Part shown: positions 44,727 through 54,781 of the stretch, in pieces
Layout: the number at the start of each line of letters is the position of its first letter
Numbering within the stretch: the stretch's first letter is position 1
Source of the DNA: Cytophagaceae bacterium
Lineage (GTDB): Bacteria; Bacteroidota; Bacteroidia; Cytophagales; Spirosomataceae
Reading direction: 5' to 3'
Length of the DNA: 64,000 nt
Assembly (NCBI GenBank): GCA_947450365.1
Contig: CANFVE010000012.1
Coordinates: forward strand, 1-64,000
Notes under the pieces: model-generated
Told to the model about the DNA's origin: nothing
The model's input: the letters and a program-made list of their open reading frames with translations, nothing else
Databases searched by the model: none
Made by a program: the position numbers and the translations under genes

Positions 44727-46013
44727 ATGAATGTATTAATTTTGGGATCGGGAGGACGTGAGCACGCATTTGCGTGGAAAATATCCCAAAGTCCAGTTCT
44801 AAATCAACTATTTATTGCCCCCGGAAACCCTGGAACCGCGTCCTTAGGGACAAATCTTTCGATTTCGGTCAACGATTTTGAGGCCATCGCCCAAGCTATT
44901 CGAAACCATGAAATCGGATTAGTGCTCGTGGGTCCCGAGGAACCTCTGGTTCGAGGCATTCGGAATTTTTTAGAGGCTCAGGAAGATTTACGCCATGTAG
45001 GTATCGTGGGTCCTGGCGCCGATGGAGCTCAATTAGAGGGGAGCAAAGATTTTTCGAAGAATTTTATGCACAAATACGGCGTGCCTACGGCGGCCTCTGA
45101 AACGTTCACGCGAGATACGATTGAGGCGGGTTTGGCGTATTTGGATAAACAATCGTTGCCGATTGTGTTAAAAGCAGACGGATTAGCGGCGGGCAAAGGG
45201 GTGATTATCGCGCAATCGTTGGAGGAAGCAAAAAGTGCGTTGAAGGAAATGTTGCTCGATGCGAAATTCGGAGCGGCGAGTGACAAGGTGGTGATTGAGC
45301 AATTTTTGCGAGGCATTGAATTATCTGTTTTTGTCTTGACGGATGGCGAGGATTTTGTGGTGTTACCAGAGGCGAAAGATTATAAGCGGATTGGAGATAA
45401 TGACGAGGGATTAAATACGGGGGGAATGGGCGCGGTTTCGCCGGTGCCCTTTGCGACTGAATCATTTATGAATTTGGTTGAGAAAAAGGTCATCAAACCT
45501 ACGCTTGAAGGATTAAAAGTGGAGGGGATTCGCTACCAAGGATTTATTTTTATCGGATTAATGAATCACGAAGGGGAACCCTACGTGATTGAATACAATG
45601 CGCGGATGGGAGATCCGGAAACGGAAGTGGTGATGCCACGAATTGAATCAGATTTCTTATCTTTGTTGATTGCCGTCGCTCAAGTTCAATTAAAAGGACA
45701 AACGCTTCAGATTTCGGATCAATTTGCAGTAACGACGATGGTCGTTGCCGGCGGTTATCCAGAAGAATATCGAAAAGGGGATGTGATTACGAATTTGGGG
45801 CAGGTGGAGGACGCTTTGATTTTTCATGCGGGAACGAAGGAAGAAGATGGGCAAATTAAAACCCAAGGGGGCCGGGTCATGGCCTTCACGGGAACTTCGA
45901 ATACCTTAGAAAATGCTATTCAAAAGTCGCAAAAAGCGGCTTTGACGGTAAAATTTGAGGGCAAAAATTTTAGACGAGACATTGGCTTAGACGTATTACG
46001 GTACAAGGTTTAG
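44727..46013 (+). CDS. purD: Phosphoribosylamine-glycine ligase
   Basis: PurD makes glycinamide ribonucleotide, the second step of purine synthesis. The 428-residue length is normal. It starts with MNVLILGSGGREHAFAWKI and has the ATP-grasp core LPIVLKADGLAAGKGVIIA and the motif GFIFIGLMNHEGEPYVIEYN. It follows recQ by 10 bases and precedes ricT by 19, so these form one plus-strand group. Confidence 0.97.
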   Translation: MNVLILGSGGREHAFAWKISQSPVLNQLFIAPGNPGTASLGTNLSISVNDFEAIAQAIRNHEIGLVLVGPEEPLVRGIRNFLEAQEDLRHVGIVGPGADGAQLEGSKDFSKNFMHKYGVPTAASETFTRDTIEAGLAYLDKQSLPIVLKADGLAAGKGVIIAQSLEEAKSALKEMLLDAKFGAASDKVVIEQFLRGIELSVFVLTDGEDFVVLPEAKDYKRIGDNDEGLNTGGMGAVSPVPFATESFMNLVEKKVIKPTLEGLKVEGIRYQGFIFIGLMNHEGEPYVIEYNARMGDPETEVVMPRIESDFLSLLIAVAQVQLKGQTLQISDQFAVTTMVVAGGYPEEYRKGDVITNLGQVEDALIFHAGTKEEDGQIKTQGGRVMAFTGTSNTLENAIQKSQKAALTVKFEGKNFRRDIGLDVLRYKV

Positions 46014-46032
46014 GCTGATACAGCAACATATT

Positions 46033-47445
46033 ATGGCATGTAAATCGTGTTCCACAGGATCATGTGGATCGAAAAAGGAAGAAGGAGCGGTATCGGGTTG
46101 CCAAAGCAATGGCAGTTGCGGCACAGGCTCTTGCAATAAAATGAATGTGTTCGATTGGCTGTCCGATTTGGATGTGCCACAGTTCCAGCGCTTTCATGTT
46201 GTCGAAGTGAAATTCAAAGGCGGACGGAAGGAATATTTGCGCAACGCGAATCAATTGCTTTTGCATACCGGCGATTCGGTCATGGTGGAATCGACCAGCG
46301 GAACTCATCTAGGTGTCGTATCGCTACAAGGTGAATTAGTGCGACTGCAAATGCTGAAAAAGAGCATTAAGGATGATGATCAATTAAAAAGCATCGTGCG
46401 TTTGGCTACCGACAAGGATATCGAAAAGCATGAGCAAGCGATGGCCCGTGATTTACCGACGATGTATCGAGGTCGACAAATCATCAGTGATTTAAAGATT
46501 AACATGAAGCTTTCGGACGTAGAATTTCAGTCGGATGGATCAAAAGCCGTGTTTTATTATTCTTCGGACGACCGCGTGGATTTCCGAGAACTGATTAAAT
46601 TATTGGCTACGGAATTTAAAATTCGGGTTGAAATGAAGCAAATTTCATTGCGTCAGGAGGCCGGAAGATTAGGTGGCGTGGGGATTTGCGGACGAGAATT
46701 ATGTTGTTCTACTTGGTTGACAGATTTTAAAAATGTGTCCACATCCGCCGCGCGTTATCAAAATTTATCGCTCAATCCCGTAAAATTAAGCGGCCAATGC
46801 GGTCGTTTAAAATGCTGTTTGAATTACGAATTAGAGACCTACATGGATGCGCTGAAGGGCATCCCGACCATCGAAGGTCGATTAAAAACTAAAAAAGGAG
46901 ATGCTGTTTTACAAAAAACAGATATTTTCAAGCGAATGATGTGGTTTGGGATTGTGGGCGAGGAATCCGTTTGGATTCCCGTGTCATGTGATCGCGTCCA
47001 GGAGATCATTGACCTGAATAAAAAAGGAATTATTCCAGAATCCTTTGAGGATTTAAATCCAGATAAGCCGGTAGCTGAGAAGCTGAGTCTGTCTGAATTG
47101 AATTCGGATTTGGAACGAATGGACAAGAAATACGGCAGTACAAAAAATAAGGGCGCCAATAAAAACGGAGGACGACGGGACAACCGCGACAATCGGCCTC
47201 GTGGTCCAAAGCCGGATTTTCAAGCAAGGCCTAAGCCGAATGCGCAAGGCCCTGCAACGGCCGGAGGACAGGCTACTCAAGCCCCAAGAACCGCAGCAAA
47301 TCCAAATTCGCCAAATCCAAACGCAGGAAATGCAAGCGATTCGAACGCAGATGGAGCTACTCCGAAACCGTACAAGAAAAAATTCAAGAAAAAGTTCAAA
47401 CCAAGACCTCCTGGAAATGGACCACAAACACCGCCAAGCGCCTAA
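46033..47445 (+). CDS. ricT: PSP1/RicT-family protein
   Basis: The 470-residue product has the PSP1 domain (about 40-310) with the Cys-rich signature GGVGICGRELCCSTWL and LSGQCGRLKCCLNYE, which binds iron-sulfur clusters in the RicAFT complex of Bacillus that supports RNA maturation. The first 35 residues add seven further Cys in a CxxC-like pattern. The last 95 residues are a low-complexity Asn/Ala/Pro/Lys-rich tail. In Bacteroidota this gene usually precedes gldH, as here. Whether it acts in RNA processing in this phylum is not established. Confidence 0.88.
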   Translation: MACKSCSTGSCGSKKEEGAVSGCQSNGSCGTGSCNKMNVFDWLSDLDVPQFQRFHVVEVKFKGGRKEYLRNANQLLLHTGDSVMVESTSGTHLGVVSLQGELVRLQMLKKSIKDDDQLKSIVRLATDKDIEKHEQAMARDLPTMYRGRQIISDLKINMKLSDVEFQSDGSKAVFYYSSDDRVDFRELIKLLATEFKIRVEMKQISLRQEAGRLGGVGICGRELCCSTWLTDFKNVSTSAARYQNLSLNPVKLSGQCGRLKCCLNYELETYMDALKGIPTIEGRLKTKKGDAVLQKTDIFKRMMWFGIVGEESVWIPVSCDRVQEIIDLNKKGIIPESFEDLNPDKPVAEKLSLSELNSDLERMDKKYGSTKNKGANKNGGRRDNRDNRPRGPKPDFQARPKPNAQGPATAGGQATQAPRTAANPNSPNPNAGNASDSNADGATPKPYKKKFKKKFKPRPPGNGPQTPPSA

Positions 47446-47938
47446 ATTATCTGGGCTACGGATTCTTGGATTATTCATAAGCCTTTGGGTCTTCAGCAGC
47501 TGTGGGGATACAGCGGTTTTTGACCAGACAGAATCCTTAGGAGAAACCGGGTGGCTGCAAACGAAAAAGATTGAAATTCCATTTGAAATTAAGGATACCT
47601 TAGTTTCGTATTCCTTAGATGTGAGCTTGAGGCAATCCAACGACTATGCCTTTTATAATTTATATTTCGTACCTCAGATCATCGATTCGAAAGGAAAAGT
47701 TATCAAAAAAGCCCTCGCGGAAGCCATTTTATACGATGCCAAATCTGGTAAAGCCAAAGGCGCAGGCCTAGGTGACATGTATAGCCATTCCTACTCGATT
47801 TTTCCGGCTTTGCACTTCCCAGCCGCAGGAAAATATACCTTACGTTTGGAACAATATATGCGAACAGATACCCTTTCAGGAGTTGTTTCCGTTGGCGCCG
47901 CCTTGCATCCTAATCCGACAGATCATGGCAAAAATTGA
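47417..47938 (+). CDS. gldH: Gliding motility lipoprotein GldH
   Basis: GldH is a lipoprotein needed for gliding in Flavobacterium. The product, about 173 residues, has a signal segment and lipobox WVFSSC (Cys about residue 28) and then the beta-rich domain with DYAFYNLYFVPQIID. I start it at ATG 47417 (MDHKHRQAPK), which overlaps the ricT end by 29 bases; longer frames only extend into ricT. The order ricT-gldH agrees with other Bacteroidota. It also overlaps the following regulator gene. Confidence 0.85.
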   Translation: MDHKHRQAPKLSGLRILGLFISLWVFSSCGDTAVFDQTESLGETGWLQTKKIEIPFEIKDTLVSYSLDVSLRQSNDYAFYNLYFVPQIIDSKGKVIKKALAEAILYDAKSGKAKGAGLGDMYSHSYSIFPALHFPAAGKYTLRLEQYMRTDTLSGVVSVGAALHPNPTDHGKN

Positions 47939-48407
47939 CGAAATCGATAAACAAATTTTGGCTTTCTTGCATGAGGACGCCTTTTTGTCCAACAAGGAAA
48001 TGGCCCAGCGCCTCGGTATGAGCGCAACCCCCATCCATGAACGTATAAAACGCATGGAAAAAGAAGGGGTTATCACGGGCTACAAAGCGCTGATTAATCC
48101 GAATAAATTGGGTAAATCCTTGACAGTTTTTTGTGATATTTCGCTGAAGGAACATGCGGCGGCATATTTGAATCAGTTTGAAAAAGACGTAATGGATTTA
48201 GTAGAGGTGCAGGAATGTTATTGTGTGTCGGGCCATAGCGATTTTTTGTTGAAAATAGTCGTATCTGACATGGATGAATACCGGCATTTTATTCTACATA
48301 AACTGGCCAGTATTAAGAATATTGGGAATGCGCAAAGCCATTTTGTGATGAATCAGATCCAAAATGAGCAAATATTACCTTGGTTAACCAAGTCAAAAGA
48401 CGAATAA
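47925..48407 (+). CDS. Lrp/AsnC-family transcriptional regulator
   Basis: The 160-residue protein has the AsnC-type helix-turn-helix near the N-terminus (IDEIDKQILAFLHEDAFLS, then KEMAQRLGMSATPIHERIK) and a RAM ligand domain (about 70-150, with VQECYCVSGHSDFLLKIVV). The ATG at 47925 gives the standard start MAKIDEIDK and overlaps gldH by 14 bases. Ligand and target genes are unknown; Lrp proteins usually sense amino acids. Confidence 0.92.
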   Translation: MAKIDEIDKQILAFLHEDAFLSNKEMAQRLGMSATPIHERIKRMEKEGVITGYKALINPNKLGKSLTVFCDISLKEHAAAYLNQFEKDVMDLVEVQECYCVSGHSDFLLKIVVSDMDEYRHFILHKLASIKNIGNAQSHFVMNQIQNEQILPWLTKSKDE

Positions 48408-48483
48408 ACCTATAAAGTAGGACATATTTAAAGAAGAAAAGTATTAAATTGATACATTAATTAAACCATTTGACTGCGAATTC

Positions 48484-49581
48484 ATGAATAAGATTACCAA
48501 AACCTTAATCAGCCTGATAGTTATTTCACTTGTATTGGGCTTGGCGTTCTATCCAAAAATCAAAAAATCACTTTCCCCATCGGAAAAAGATGAAAAAGCG
48601 AAAGGCAAAGACAAGGGCGGACCGGGAGGAAAGGGCGGCAAAACGGCTGTGATTGTCACGGTTGTGAAAGCGACTCGCCTGGATGATATGTTGAGCTCCA
48701 CAGGTACCATTCTGCCTAACGAGGAAGTAGAAATACGTTCTGAGATCGCAGGTCGCATTATCGCACTCAATATTAAAGAAGGGGATGTGGTCCAAAAAGG
48801 GACGGTTTTATTACAGATCAACGATGATGAATTAGAAGCTCGTTTGAAAAAATTAGGCTATAATAAAAAATTAGCCGAGGATAATGAGGCCCGTCAAAAG
48901 GTCTTGTTGCAAAAAGAAGCAATATCCCAACGGGAATATGACATCGCCGTAAATTCCGTGAATACCATTTCGGCGGATATCGAAGATCTAAAATCCCAAA
49001 TCTTAAAAACTACATTGAAAGCCCCATTTTCTGGCCGAATCGGTTTCCGGTATGTGAGTATGGGAAGTTATATTTCTCCTGCTACTCGCATCGCGACATT
49101 AACAAATACAAATCCGGCTAAAATCGAATTTTCGATCCCAGCAAAATATGCTACGGCGATCAAACAAGGAAGCACAATCGAATTTACCACAGAAAATGAG
49201 GAAAAGGATTTTACCGGACGCGTATACGCGATTGACCCTAAAATCGACCCCATGACGAGAACTTTACAGATTCGTGCCTTGGCAGGTAATCCAACAAATT
49301 TATTGGTTCCAGGCGCATTTGCGAAAGTAAACTTGATCCTAAAAACAAAAGGGTCTGCCATATTAATTCCAACGGAGGCAGTTATTCCTGAAGCAAAAGG
49401 GAGCAAAGTTTTCTTGGTAAAAAACGGAAAATCTGTTCCTGTGAAAGTTGAATTAGGTAATCGCGGCGAACGGACCGTAGAAATTTTAAAAGGACTTTCC
49501 ATCGGAGATACCTTGATTACGAATGGCATCATCCAAGTAAAACCGGATGGCGAAGTAGATATCAAAGAGGTTATTCAATAG
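48484..49581 (+). CDS. RND efflux periplasmic adaptor (MFP) subunit
   Basis: This 365-residue protein begins with a membrane helix (about 6-24), then a low-complexity GKGGPGGKGGK stretch, a biotinyl-lipoyl half-motif (VEIRSEIAGRIIALNIKEGDVVQKG), a coiled-coil hairpin (about 118-165) and beta-barrel domains. It belongs to the HlyD/AcrA group and would link an inner-membrane RND pump to an outer-membrane channel. Five bases later comes a glycosyltransferase gene, and then the RND pump. No outer-membrane factor gene is nearby. Confidence 0.9.
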   Translation: MNKITKTLISLIVISLVLGLAFYPKIKKSLSPSEKDEKAKGKDKGGPGGKGGKTAVIVTVVKATRLDDMLSSTGTILPNEEVEIRSEIAGRIIALNIKEGDVVQKGTVLLQINDDELEARLKKLGYNKKLAEDNEARQKVLLQKEAISQREYDIAVNSVNTISADIEDLKSQILKTTLKAPFSGRIGFRYVSMGSYISPATRIATLTNTNPAKIEFSIPAKYATAIKQGSTIEFTTENEEKDFTGRVYAIDPKIDPMTRTLQIRALAGNPTNLLVPGAFAKVNLILKTKGSAILIPTEAVIPEAKGSKVFLVKNGKSVPVKVELGNRGERTVEILKGLSIGDTLITNGIIQVKPDGEVDIKEVIQ

Positions 49582-49586
49582 TCAAC

Positions 49587-50654
49587 ATGCCGAAGCTATT
49601 TTCGACAAAATTCTTGAAAATGCCTATTAGGCAACAATTGAGCGCCCTTTTTCGCACTCGAATGTTGCTTTTGAGGGCTTTGATTTCCTATGCAGGAATT
49701 TGTGTTCGAATCTTGGCTTTGCGGATTTTACATCCCAAAAAAACCTATATCGGTATTTTATTGGCCCAGCACCTCGGGGATATTGTCGCAGCAGAACCGA
49801 TCATCGGCGGATTACACGAAAAATACAAAGACGCTGAAATTTATTGGATTGTGCGCAGGCCCTTTGCGGATTTAGTAGTCCATCATCCGAGACTATCTGG
49901 TCTTTTCATCGAAGAAAATCTTTTCGTGAGCATTTGGCTCACTAAGCTTTCCCCCTTCACGCATTTTTTCAATTTGCATTTGAATGACATCCGCTTTGAA
50001 CCTAATCTATACAGTGCATTAGAAAATCCCAAAGCCGCCGAACTCAATATCACCAAAGATAATTATTACAACAAACTTTCACTTTTAGGTATCTTTTCGG
50101 CTCTTTGCGGTTTAGATGTGGCCGATCGTGCACCTAAATTGTACACGGGGGACACCAAGTTTCCATTACCCTTTGGTGGAAATTATTGGTTAATGCACCG
50201 GAAGTCAACTGACATTACTCGCGAATGGAAAGATGAACATTGGAATCAATTAATTGATTATTTAACCCAAGAACATGGCGTTAATGTCGTCGAAATTGGA
50301 ACTGATTCTCCACTGACTTGTTCGAATCCACAGTTTTTATCTTTGGTCGGACAAACAAGTATTTTAGAAACAGCCGTCCTCATTCGCTCGGCAGGCTTTT
50401 TCTTGGGCATAGATTCGGGGCCTACCCACATAGCAAATGCGTTTGAAATTCCGGCTTTTATTATTTGTGGGCAATTTGTCAACTTCAAAAGCTACATGTC
50501 TTATTCCGGCGCATATACAAATAAAAAAATCGCAACTATCTATTTTAATCCAACAGGAAGCGCACATGAGCTTTCGTATTTGGAGGTTTTAGAGCCCTTG
50601 CAACACACATTAAAAGAAATTAAAAACCTATCAAGTTATGGCATCATTATCTGA
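49587..50654 (+). CDS. Glycosyltransferase family 9 (heptosyltransferase-like)
   Basis: The 355-residue protein has the GT9 elements LAQHLGDIVAAEPIIGGLH near the N-terminus and FLGIDSGPTHIANAF near the C-terminus, where the nucleotide-sugar is held. Relatives add heptose or other sugars to LPS core. Sugar and acceptor are not clear. Its position is odd: it lies between the adaptor and the pump of an RND system, and its end overlaps the pump start by 17 bases. Confidence 0.85.
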   Translation: MPKLFSTKFLKMPIRQQLSALFRTRMLLLRALISYAGICVRILALRILHPKKTYIGILLAQHLGDIVAAEPIIGGLHEKYKDAEIYWIVRRPFADLVVHHPRLSGLFIEENLFVSIWLTKLSPFTHFFNLHLNDIRFEPNLYSALENPKAAELNITKDNYYNKLSLLGIFSALCGLDVADRAPKLYTGDTKFPLPFGGNYWLMHRKSTDITREWKDEHWNQLIDYLTQEHGVNVVEIGTDSPLTCSNPQFLSLVGQTSILETAVLIRSAGFFLGIDSGPTHIANAFEIPAFIICGQFVNFKSYMSYSGAYTNKKIATIYFNPTGSAHELSYLEVLEPLQHTLKEIKNLSSYGIII

Positions 50655-53600
50655 AATTAGTATTAAACGGCCTGTTCTCGCCATTGTAATGTCAATAACA
50701 ATTATTGTATTTGGCCTTATCGGATATAATTATTTGGGTATAAGGGAATATCCTTCCGTCGATCCTCCAGTTGTGAATGTGCAAACTGCCTACACGGGTG
50801 CGAATGCGGATATCATCGAATCACAAATTACCGAACCGCTTGAAGAATCGATTAATGGGATTGCGGGGATTCGTACGTTGACCAGTTCCAGCCGGGACGG
50901 ACGGTCAAGCATTACCGTGGAATTCGATTTGGCGGTAAACATTGAAGATGCTGCGAATGATGTGCGTGACCGTGTGTCGAGAGCGATGGCCCTACTTCCC
51001 AAAGATGTGGATCCTCCTGTCGTTTCTAAATCAGATGCGGATGCGATGCCCATTTACAACTTGAATTTATCCTCATCTACTCGAGACATTTTGAGCCTAA
51101 ATGAAATTGCAACTCGTAACGTAAAAGAAAAATTACAAACGGTACCTGGGGTAAGTTCGATTCAGTTGTGGGGTGAGAAAAAATATGCCATGCGTTTGCA
51201 TATTGATCCTGAACGTTTGGCATCTTTTCGCTTAACAGCGCCTGATATTGTGAGCGCCTTGACAAAACAAAATATTGAATTGCCATCTGGAAGTATCGAA
51301 GGAGCTAATACGGAATTGACGGTACGTACGCAGGGACGTTTAACCACGGAAGAGGATTTTAATAATTTAATCATAAAGGAAGAAGGTGATCGCTCAGTTA
51401 AATTTTCAGATGTAGGGGATGTCAAATTATCCTCAGAAAATGATAAAACGATGTTTAAGCGGGACGGTGTTCCGATGATTTCGATTGCGGTGATACCTCA
51501 ACCAGGATCGAATCAAATCGAGATTGTCGATGCCATCCGTAAAAAATTAATTCAAATCAAAACGACGATTCCCGATGACGTGATTTTACGTGAGGGTTTT
51601 GATAATACCAAGCACGTTCGCAAATCTATCCTCGAAGTGGAAGAGACCATTTTGACGGCCATTTTCTTGGTGACCATCATTATTTTCTTGTTCCTTCGCG
51701 ACTGGCGTTCGACCTTGATTCCATTGACAGCTATCCCAGTGAGTTTGATTGGGGTATTTTTCTTTATGTATTTAGTGGGTTTCTCGGTAAACGTGTTGAC
51801 CCTTTTGGGAATTGTCTTGTCGATCGGACTTGTCGTGGATGATGCGATTGTGGTATTAGAAAATATTTATACCAAAATCGAAGAAGGTTTAAGTCCATGG
51901 AAGGCAGCCATCGAGGGATCAAAAGAAATCTACTTTGCGGTTATTTCAACTACGGTTACCTTGGCAGCGGTATTTTTACCCGTGATTTTCTTACAAGGGA
52001 TTACCGGTCGTTTGTTCCGTGAATTCGGGATTGTGGTGGCAGGTTCTGTGATTATTTCGGCCTTTGTTTCGTTGACCTTAACGCCCATGTTAGGTTCTCG
52101 ATTACTAAAAGGTGGACATTCCAAACCTTGGTTTTACAATGTGACAGAGCCATTCTTCGTATGGCTCAATAAGGCCTATGAAAATTCATTGGCTTCGTTC
52201 ATGCAGGCGAGATGGCTTGCCTGGGTGATGATGGTCTCATTGGTCGGAATCATTTATTTACTATTTAAAACGGGTGCACTTCCATCTGAATTAGCTCCTA
52301 TAGAAGATCGTAGTTTATTGCGTGTGAATGCTACCGCGCCCGAAGGTGTGACATACGAATACATGCTGAACTACACGGATGAAATGTCGAAATTTTTGAT
52401 GAAAAACATCAAGGAAAACGAACGAACAGGAATTTATGCGTTTACGTCGCCGCCTTTTGGAAATGGAGGTTCGAATACGGGAAGTATGCGGATTATGTTG
52501 ACAGAACCAGATAAGCGCGGAAGGACGCAGCAACAAATTGCGGATGAAATTCAACCCAAACTTAAAAAATTCACGGGTGCAAAAGCCATTTTAACACAAG
52601 AGCCCACGTTGAGCACAGGCCAACGTGGCGGGGGTGGATTACCAGTCGCATTTGTGGTTCAAGCACCTAATTTCGATAAATTAAAAACCATGATGCCCGT
52701 GTTCTTGGCCAAGGTTCGTGAGTCTCCAAAATTCGAAAATTCAGACGTGAATTTAAAGTTTACGAAACCGGAATTACGCCTTGAGATTGACCGCGCGAAA
52801 GCACAAAATTTAGGTATTTCCATTCAAGATGTCGCACAAACATTGCAATTAGGCCTTTCGGGAAGACGTTTTGGCTATTTTGTGAAGGATGGAAAACAGT
52901 ATCAAATTATTGGGCAAATCAATCGAGACTTACGAAACGATGTGAAAGATTTGAAATCACTTTATGTAAAAAATAATCGGGGAGATTTAATCCAATTAGA
53001 TAATTTAGTCAAGGTGACCGAACAAAGTACGCCGCCCCAATTATACCGCTACAATCGGTATGTAGCCGCTACGGTTCAAGCACAAATGGCCAAAGGTGTG
53101 ACATTGGGTGAGGCCTTGGCTGAAATGGATAAACTGGCAAAAGAGACATTCGATGTCTCATTCTCTACGGCCTATGATGGCCAAAGTAAGGAGTTTAAAG
53201 AATCGAGTTCTTCTTTGTTATTTGCCTTTGCCTTGGCGATTTTGTTGATATATTTAATCCTTTCCGCGCAGTTTGAAAGCTTTGTAGATCCTTTGATTAT
53301 CTTATTTACCGTGCCTTTGGCGGTGGCAGGAGCCTTATTATCCTTGTGGGATTTCAGTCAAACCTTGAATATTTTCTCTCAAATTGGGATTATCGTATTG
53401 GTGGGCTTGGTGACGAAAAACGGTATTTTGATTGTGGAATTTGCCAATCAGAAAAAAGAAGCGGGTTTCAACAAATTAGAGGCCGTTAAATTAGCTGCTG
53501 CTGCTCGTTTTAGACCGATTGTGATGACTTCGCTTTGTACGATTTTAGGTATCTTACCGATTGCCTTAGCCTTGGGTTCTGGCTCCCAGAGTCGGGTTTC

Positions 53601-53745
53601 TATGGGTATCGCCGTGGTGGGTGGAATGTTATTTTCGACTACCCTAACGCTTTATATCATTCCAGCGATTTACAGTTTCATGTCGCTGAACTTGAAAAAA
53701 TCAAAAGAAGAAATTGCTGAAGAGCTAAGCCCTGTACATGGATAA
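50638..53745 (+). CDS. RND multidrug efflux pump permease (HAE1 type)
   Basis: The 1035-residue length and duplicated layout of two sets of six membrane segments with two large periplasmic loops match HAE1-type RND pumps. The proton-relay Asp pair is intact in GLVVDDAIVVLENI (D401, D402). Together with the adaptor it would export hydrophobic compounds; the substrate is unknown. ribD follows with an 8-base overlap. Confidence 0.95.
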   Translation: MASLSEISIKRPVLAIVMSITIIVFGLIGYNYLGIREYPSVDPPVVNVQTAYTGANADIIESQITEPLEESINGIAGIRTLTSSSRDGRSSITVEFDLAVNIEDAANDVRDRVSRAMALLPKDVDPPVVSKSDADAMPIYNLNLSSSTRDILSLNEIATRNVKEKLQTVPGVSSIQLWGEKKYAMRLHIDPERLASFRLTAPDIVSALTKQNIELPSGSIEGANTELTVRTQGRLTTEEDFNNLIIKEEGDRSVKFSDVGDVKLSSENDKTMFKRDGVPMISIAVIPQPGSNQIEIVDAIRKKLIQIKTTIPDDVILREGFDNTKHVRKSILEVEETILTAIFLVTIIIFLFLRDWRSTLIPLTAIPVSLIGVFFFMYLVGFSVNVLTLLGIVLSIGLVVDDAIVVLENIYTKIEEGLSPWKAAIEGSKEIYFAVISTTVTLAAVFLPVIFLQGITGRLFREFGIVVAGSVIISAFVSLTLTPMLGSRLLKGGHSKPWFYNVTEPFFVWLNKAYENSLASFMQARWLAWVMMVSLVGIIYLLFKTGALPSELAPIEDRSLLRVNATAPEGVTYEYMLNYTDEMSKFLMKNIKENERTGIYAFTSPPFGNGGSNTGSMRIMLTEPDKRGRTQQQIADEIQPKLKKFTGAKAILTQEPTLSTGQRGGGGLPVAFVVQAPNFDKLKTMMPVFLAKVRESPKFENSDVNLKFTKPELRLEIDRAKAQNLGISIQDVAQTLQLGLSGRRFGYFVKDGKQYQIIGQINRDLRNDVKDLKSLYVKNNRGDLIQLDNLVKVTEQSTPPQLYRYNRYVAATVQAQMAKGVTLGEALAEMDKLAKETFDVSFSTAYDGQSKEFKESSSSLLFAFALAILLIYLILSAQFESFVDPLIILFTVPLAVAGALLSLWDFSQTLNIFSQIGIIVLVGLVTKNGILIVEFANQKKEAGFNKLEAVKLAAAARFRPIVMTSLCTILGILPIALALGSGSQSRVSMGIAVVGGMLFSTTLTLYIIPAIYSFMSLNLKKSKEEIAEELSPVHG

Positions 53746-54781
53746 GGATGAAATTTGGATGCAACGAGCCCTGGACTTAGCGCGGCTAGGTTCAGGCTTT
53801 GTGGCACCAAATCCCATGGTGGGTTGTGTACTTGTCAAGGATGATCAAATCATCGGAGAAGGTTGGCATGCCACCTACGGACAGGCGCATGCCGAAGTCG
53901 CCGCAATCAATTCCCTTCCCTGCTTCGAAGATGCAAAAGGTTCCACCGCCTATGTGAGTCTCGAACCCTGTTCCCATACCGGCAAAACACCCCCATGTGC
54001 TGACTTACTCATTCGAGCAGGCCTGTCCCGTGTGGTAATTTGCAACATAGATCCGAATCCACTCGTATCAGGCCAGGGAATTCAAAAATTAACGAATGCG
54101 GGAATCGAAGTTCTTAGCGGAATTCTGGAAGAACAAGGGCTGCACCTAAACCGGAAATTTTTCCATGCACAAGTGCATCAAAGACCTTATTTCACGTTGA
54201 AATTTGCCTGTTCGCAAGATCAATTTATCGCGGCCCGAGATGGAAAACCTCTCGCCTTTTCGAACAAAGAAAGTCAAGTCCAAATGCATCAGATACGAGC
54301 GGAACACCAAGGAATTTTAATCGGAGTGGAGACAGCCATTCAGGATAATCCACAGTTAACCCTCCGATTTGCCAAAGGAAAAAATCCGATACGAATCGTG
54401 ATAGACCCGAATAATCGTATGCCTCAGGAATTACAAATCATCCAAGATGGGGGTGAAACTTGGATTTTCACCAAGGAGTTTGAAGGCCAAAAGGGTCAAG
54501 TAACATGGATTGCTCTTGGGAATCTTTCATCAAAAGATTTCTTGATGGCGCTGGCAAACAATTGTTTTCAAGCCGGCCTTCATTCCATTCTCGTAGAAGG
54601 GGGAAGTAAAACCGCTGAAGGATTTCATCAGGCCGGTTTATTGGATGACGTTTGGAAAATAGAAAATACGGAGCGAATAATGGAAGGAATTCCCGCGCCG
54701 AATTTACCCGGAATCAGGTTTGAAAAAAAATGGAAATCAGGGAAGGATAATGTGTGGTACCAAGGGCATTTAGGAACCTAA
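53738..54781 (+). CDS. ribD: Bifunctional riboflavin biosynthesis deaminase/reductase RibD
   Basis: RibD deaminates and then reduces the early riboflavin intermediate. The N-terminal deaminase has HAEVAAIN (His51) and the zinc Cys pair in SLEPCSHTGKTPPCADL (C78 and C87). The C-terminal reductase domain contains GILIGVETAIQDNPQLTLRF and SILVEGGSKTAEGF. It follows the pump gene and overlaps mntH by 12 bases at the converging stops. Confidence 0.95.
   Translation: MDKDEIWMQRALDLARLGSGFVAPNPMVGCVLVKDDQIIGEGWHATYGQAHAEVAAINSLPCFEDAKGSTAYVSLEPCSHTGKTPPCADLLIRAGLSRVVICNIDPNPLVSGQGIQKLTNAGIEVLSGILEEQGLHLNRKFFHAQVHQRPYFTLKFACSQDQFIAARDGKPLAFSNKESQVQMHQIRAEHQGILIGVETAIQDNPQLTLRFAKGKNPIRIVIDPNNRMPQELQIIQDGGETWIFTKEFEGQKGQVTWIALGNLSSKDFLMALANNCFQAGLHSILVEGGSKTAEGFHQAGLLDDVWKIENTERIMEGIPAPNLPGIRFEKKWKSGKDNVWYQGHLGT

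Noticed and set aside
47053-47640. 195-codon frame opposite ricT and gldH
   Set aside because: Antisense shadow of two supported genes; Arg/Cys/Trp-rich sequence without a recognisable domain.
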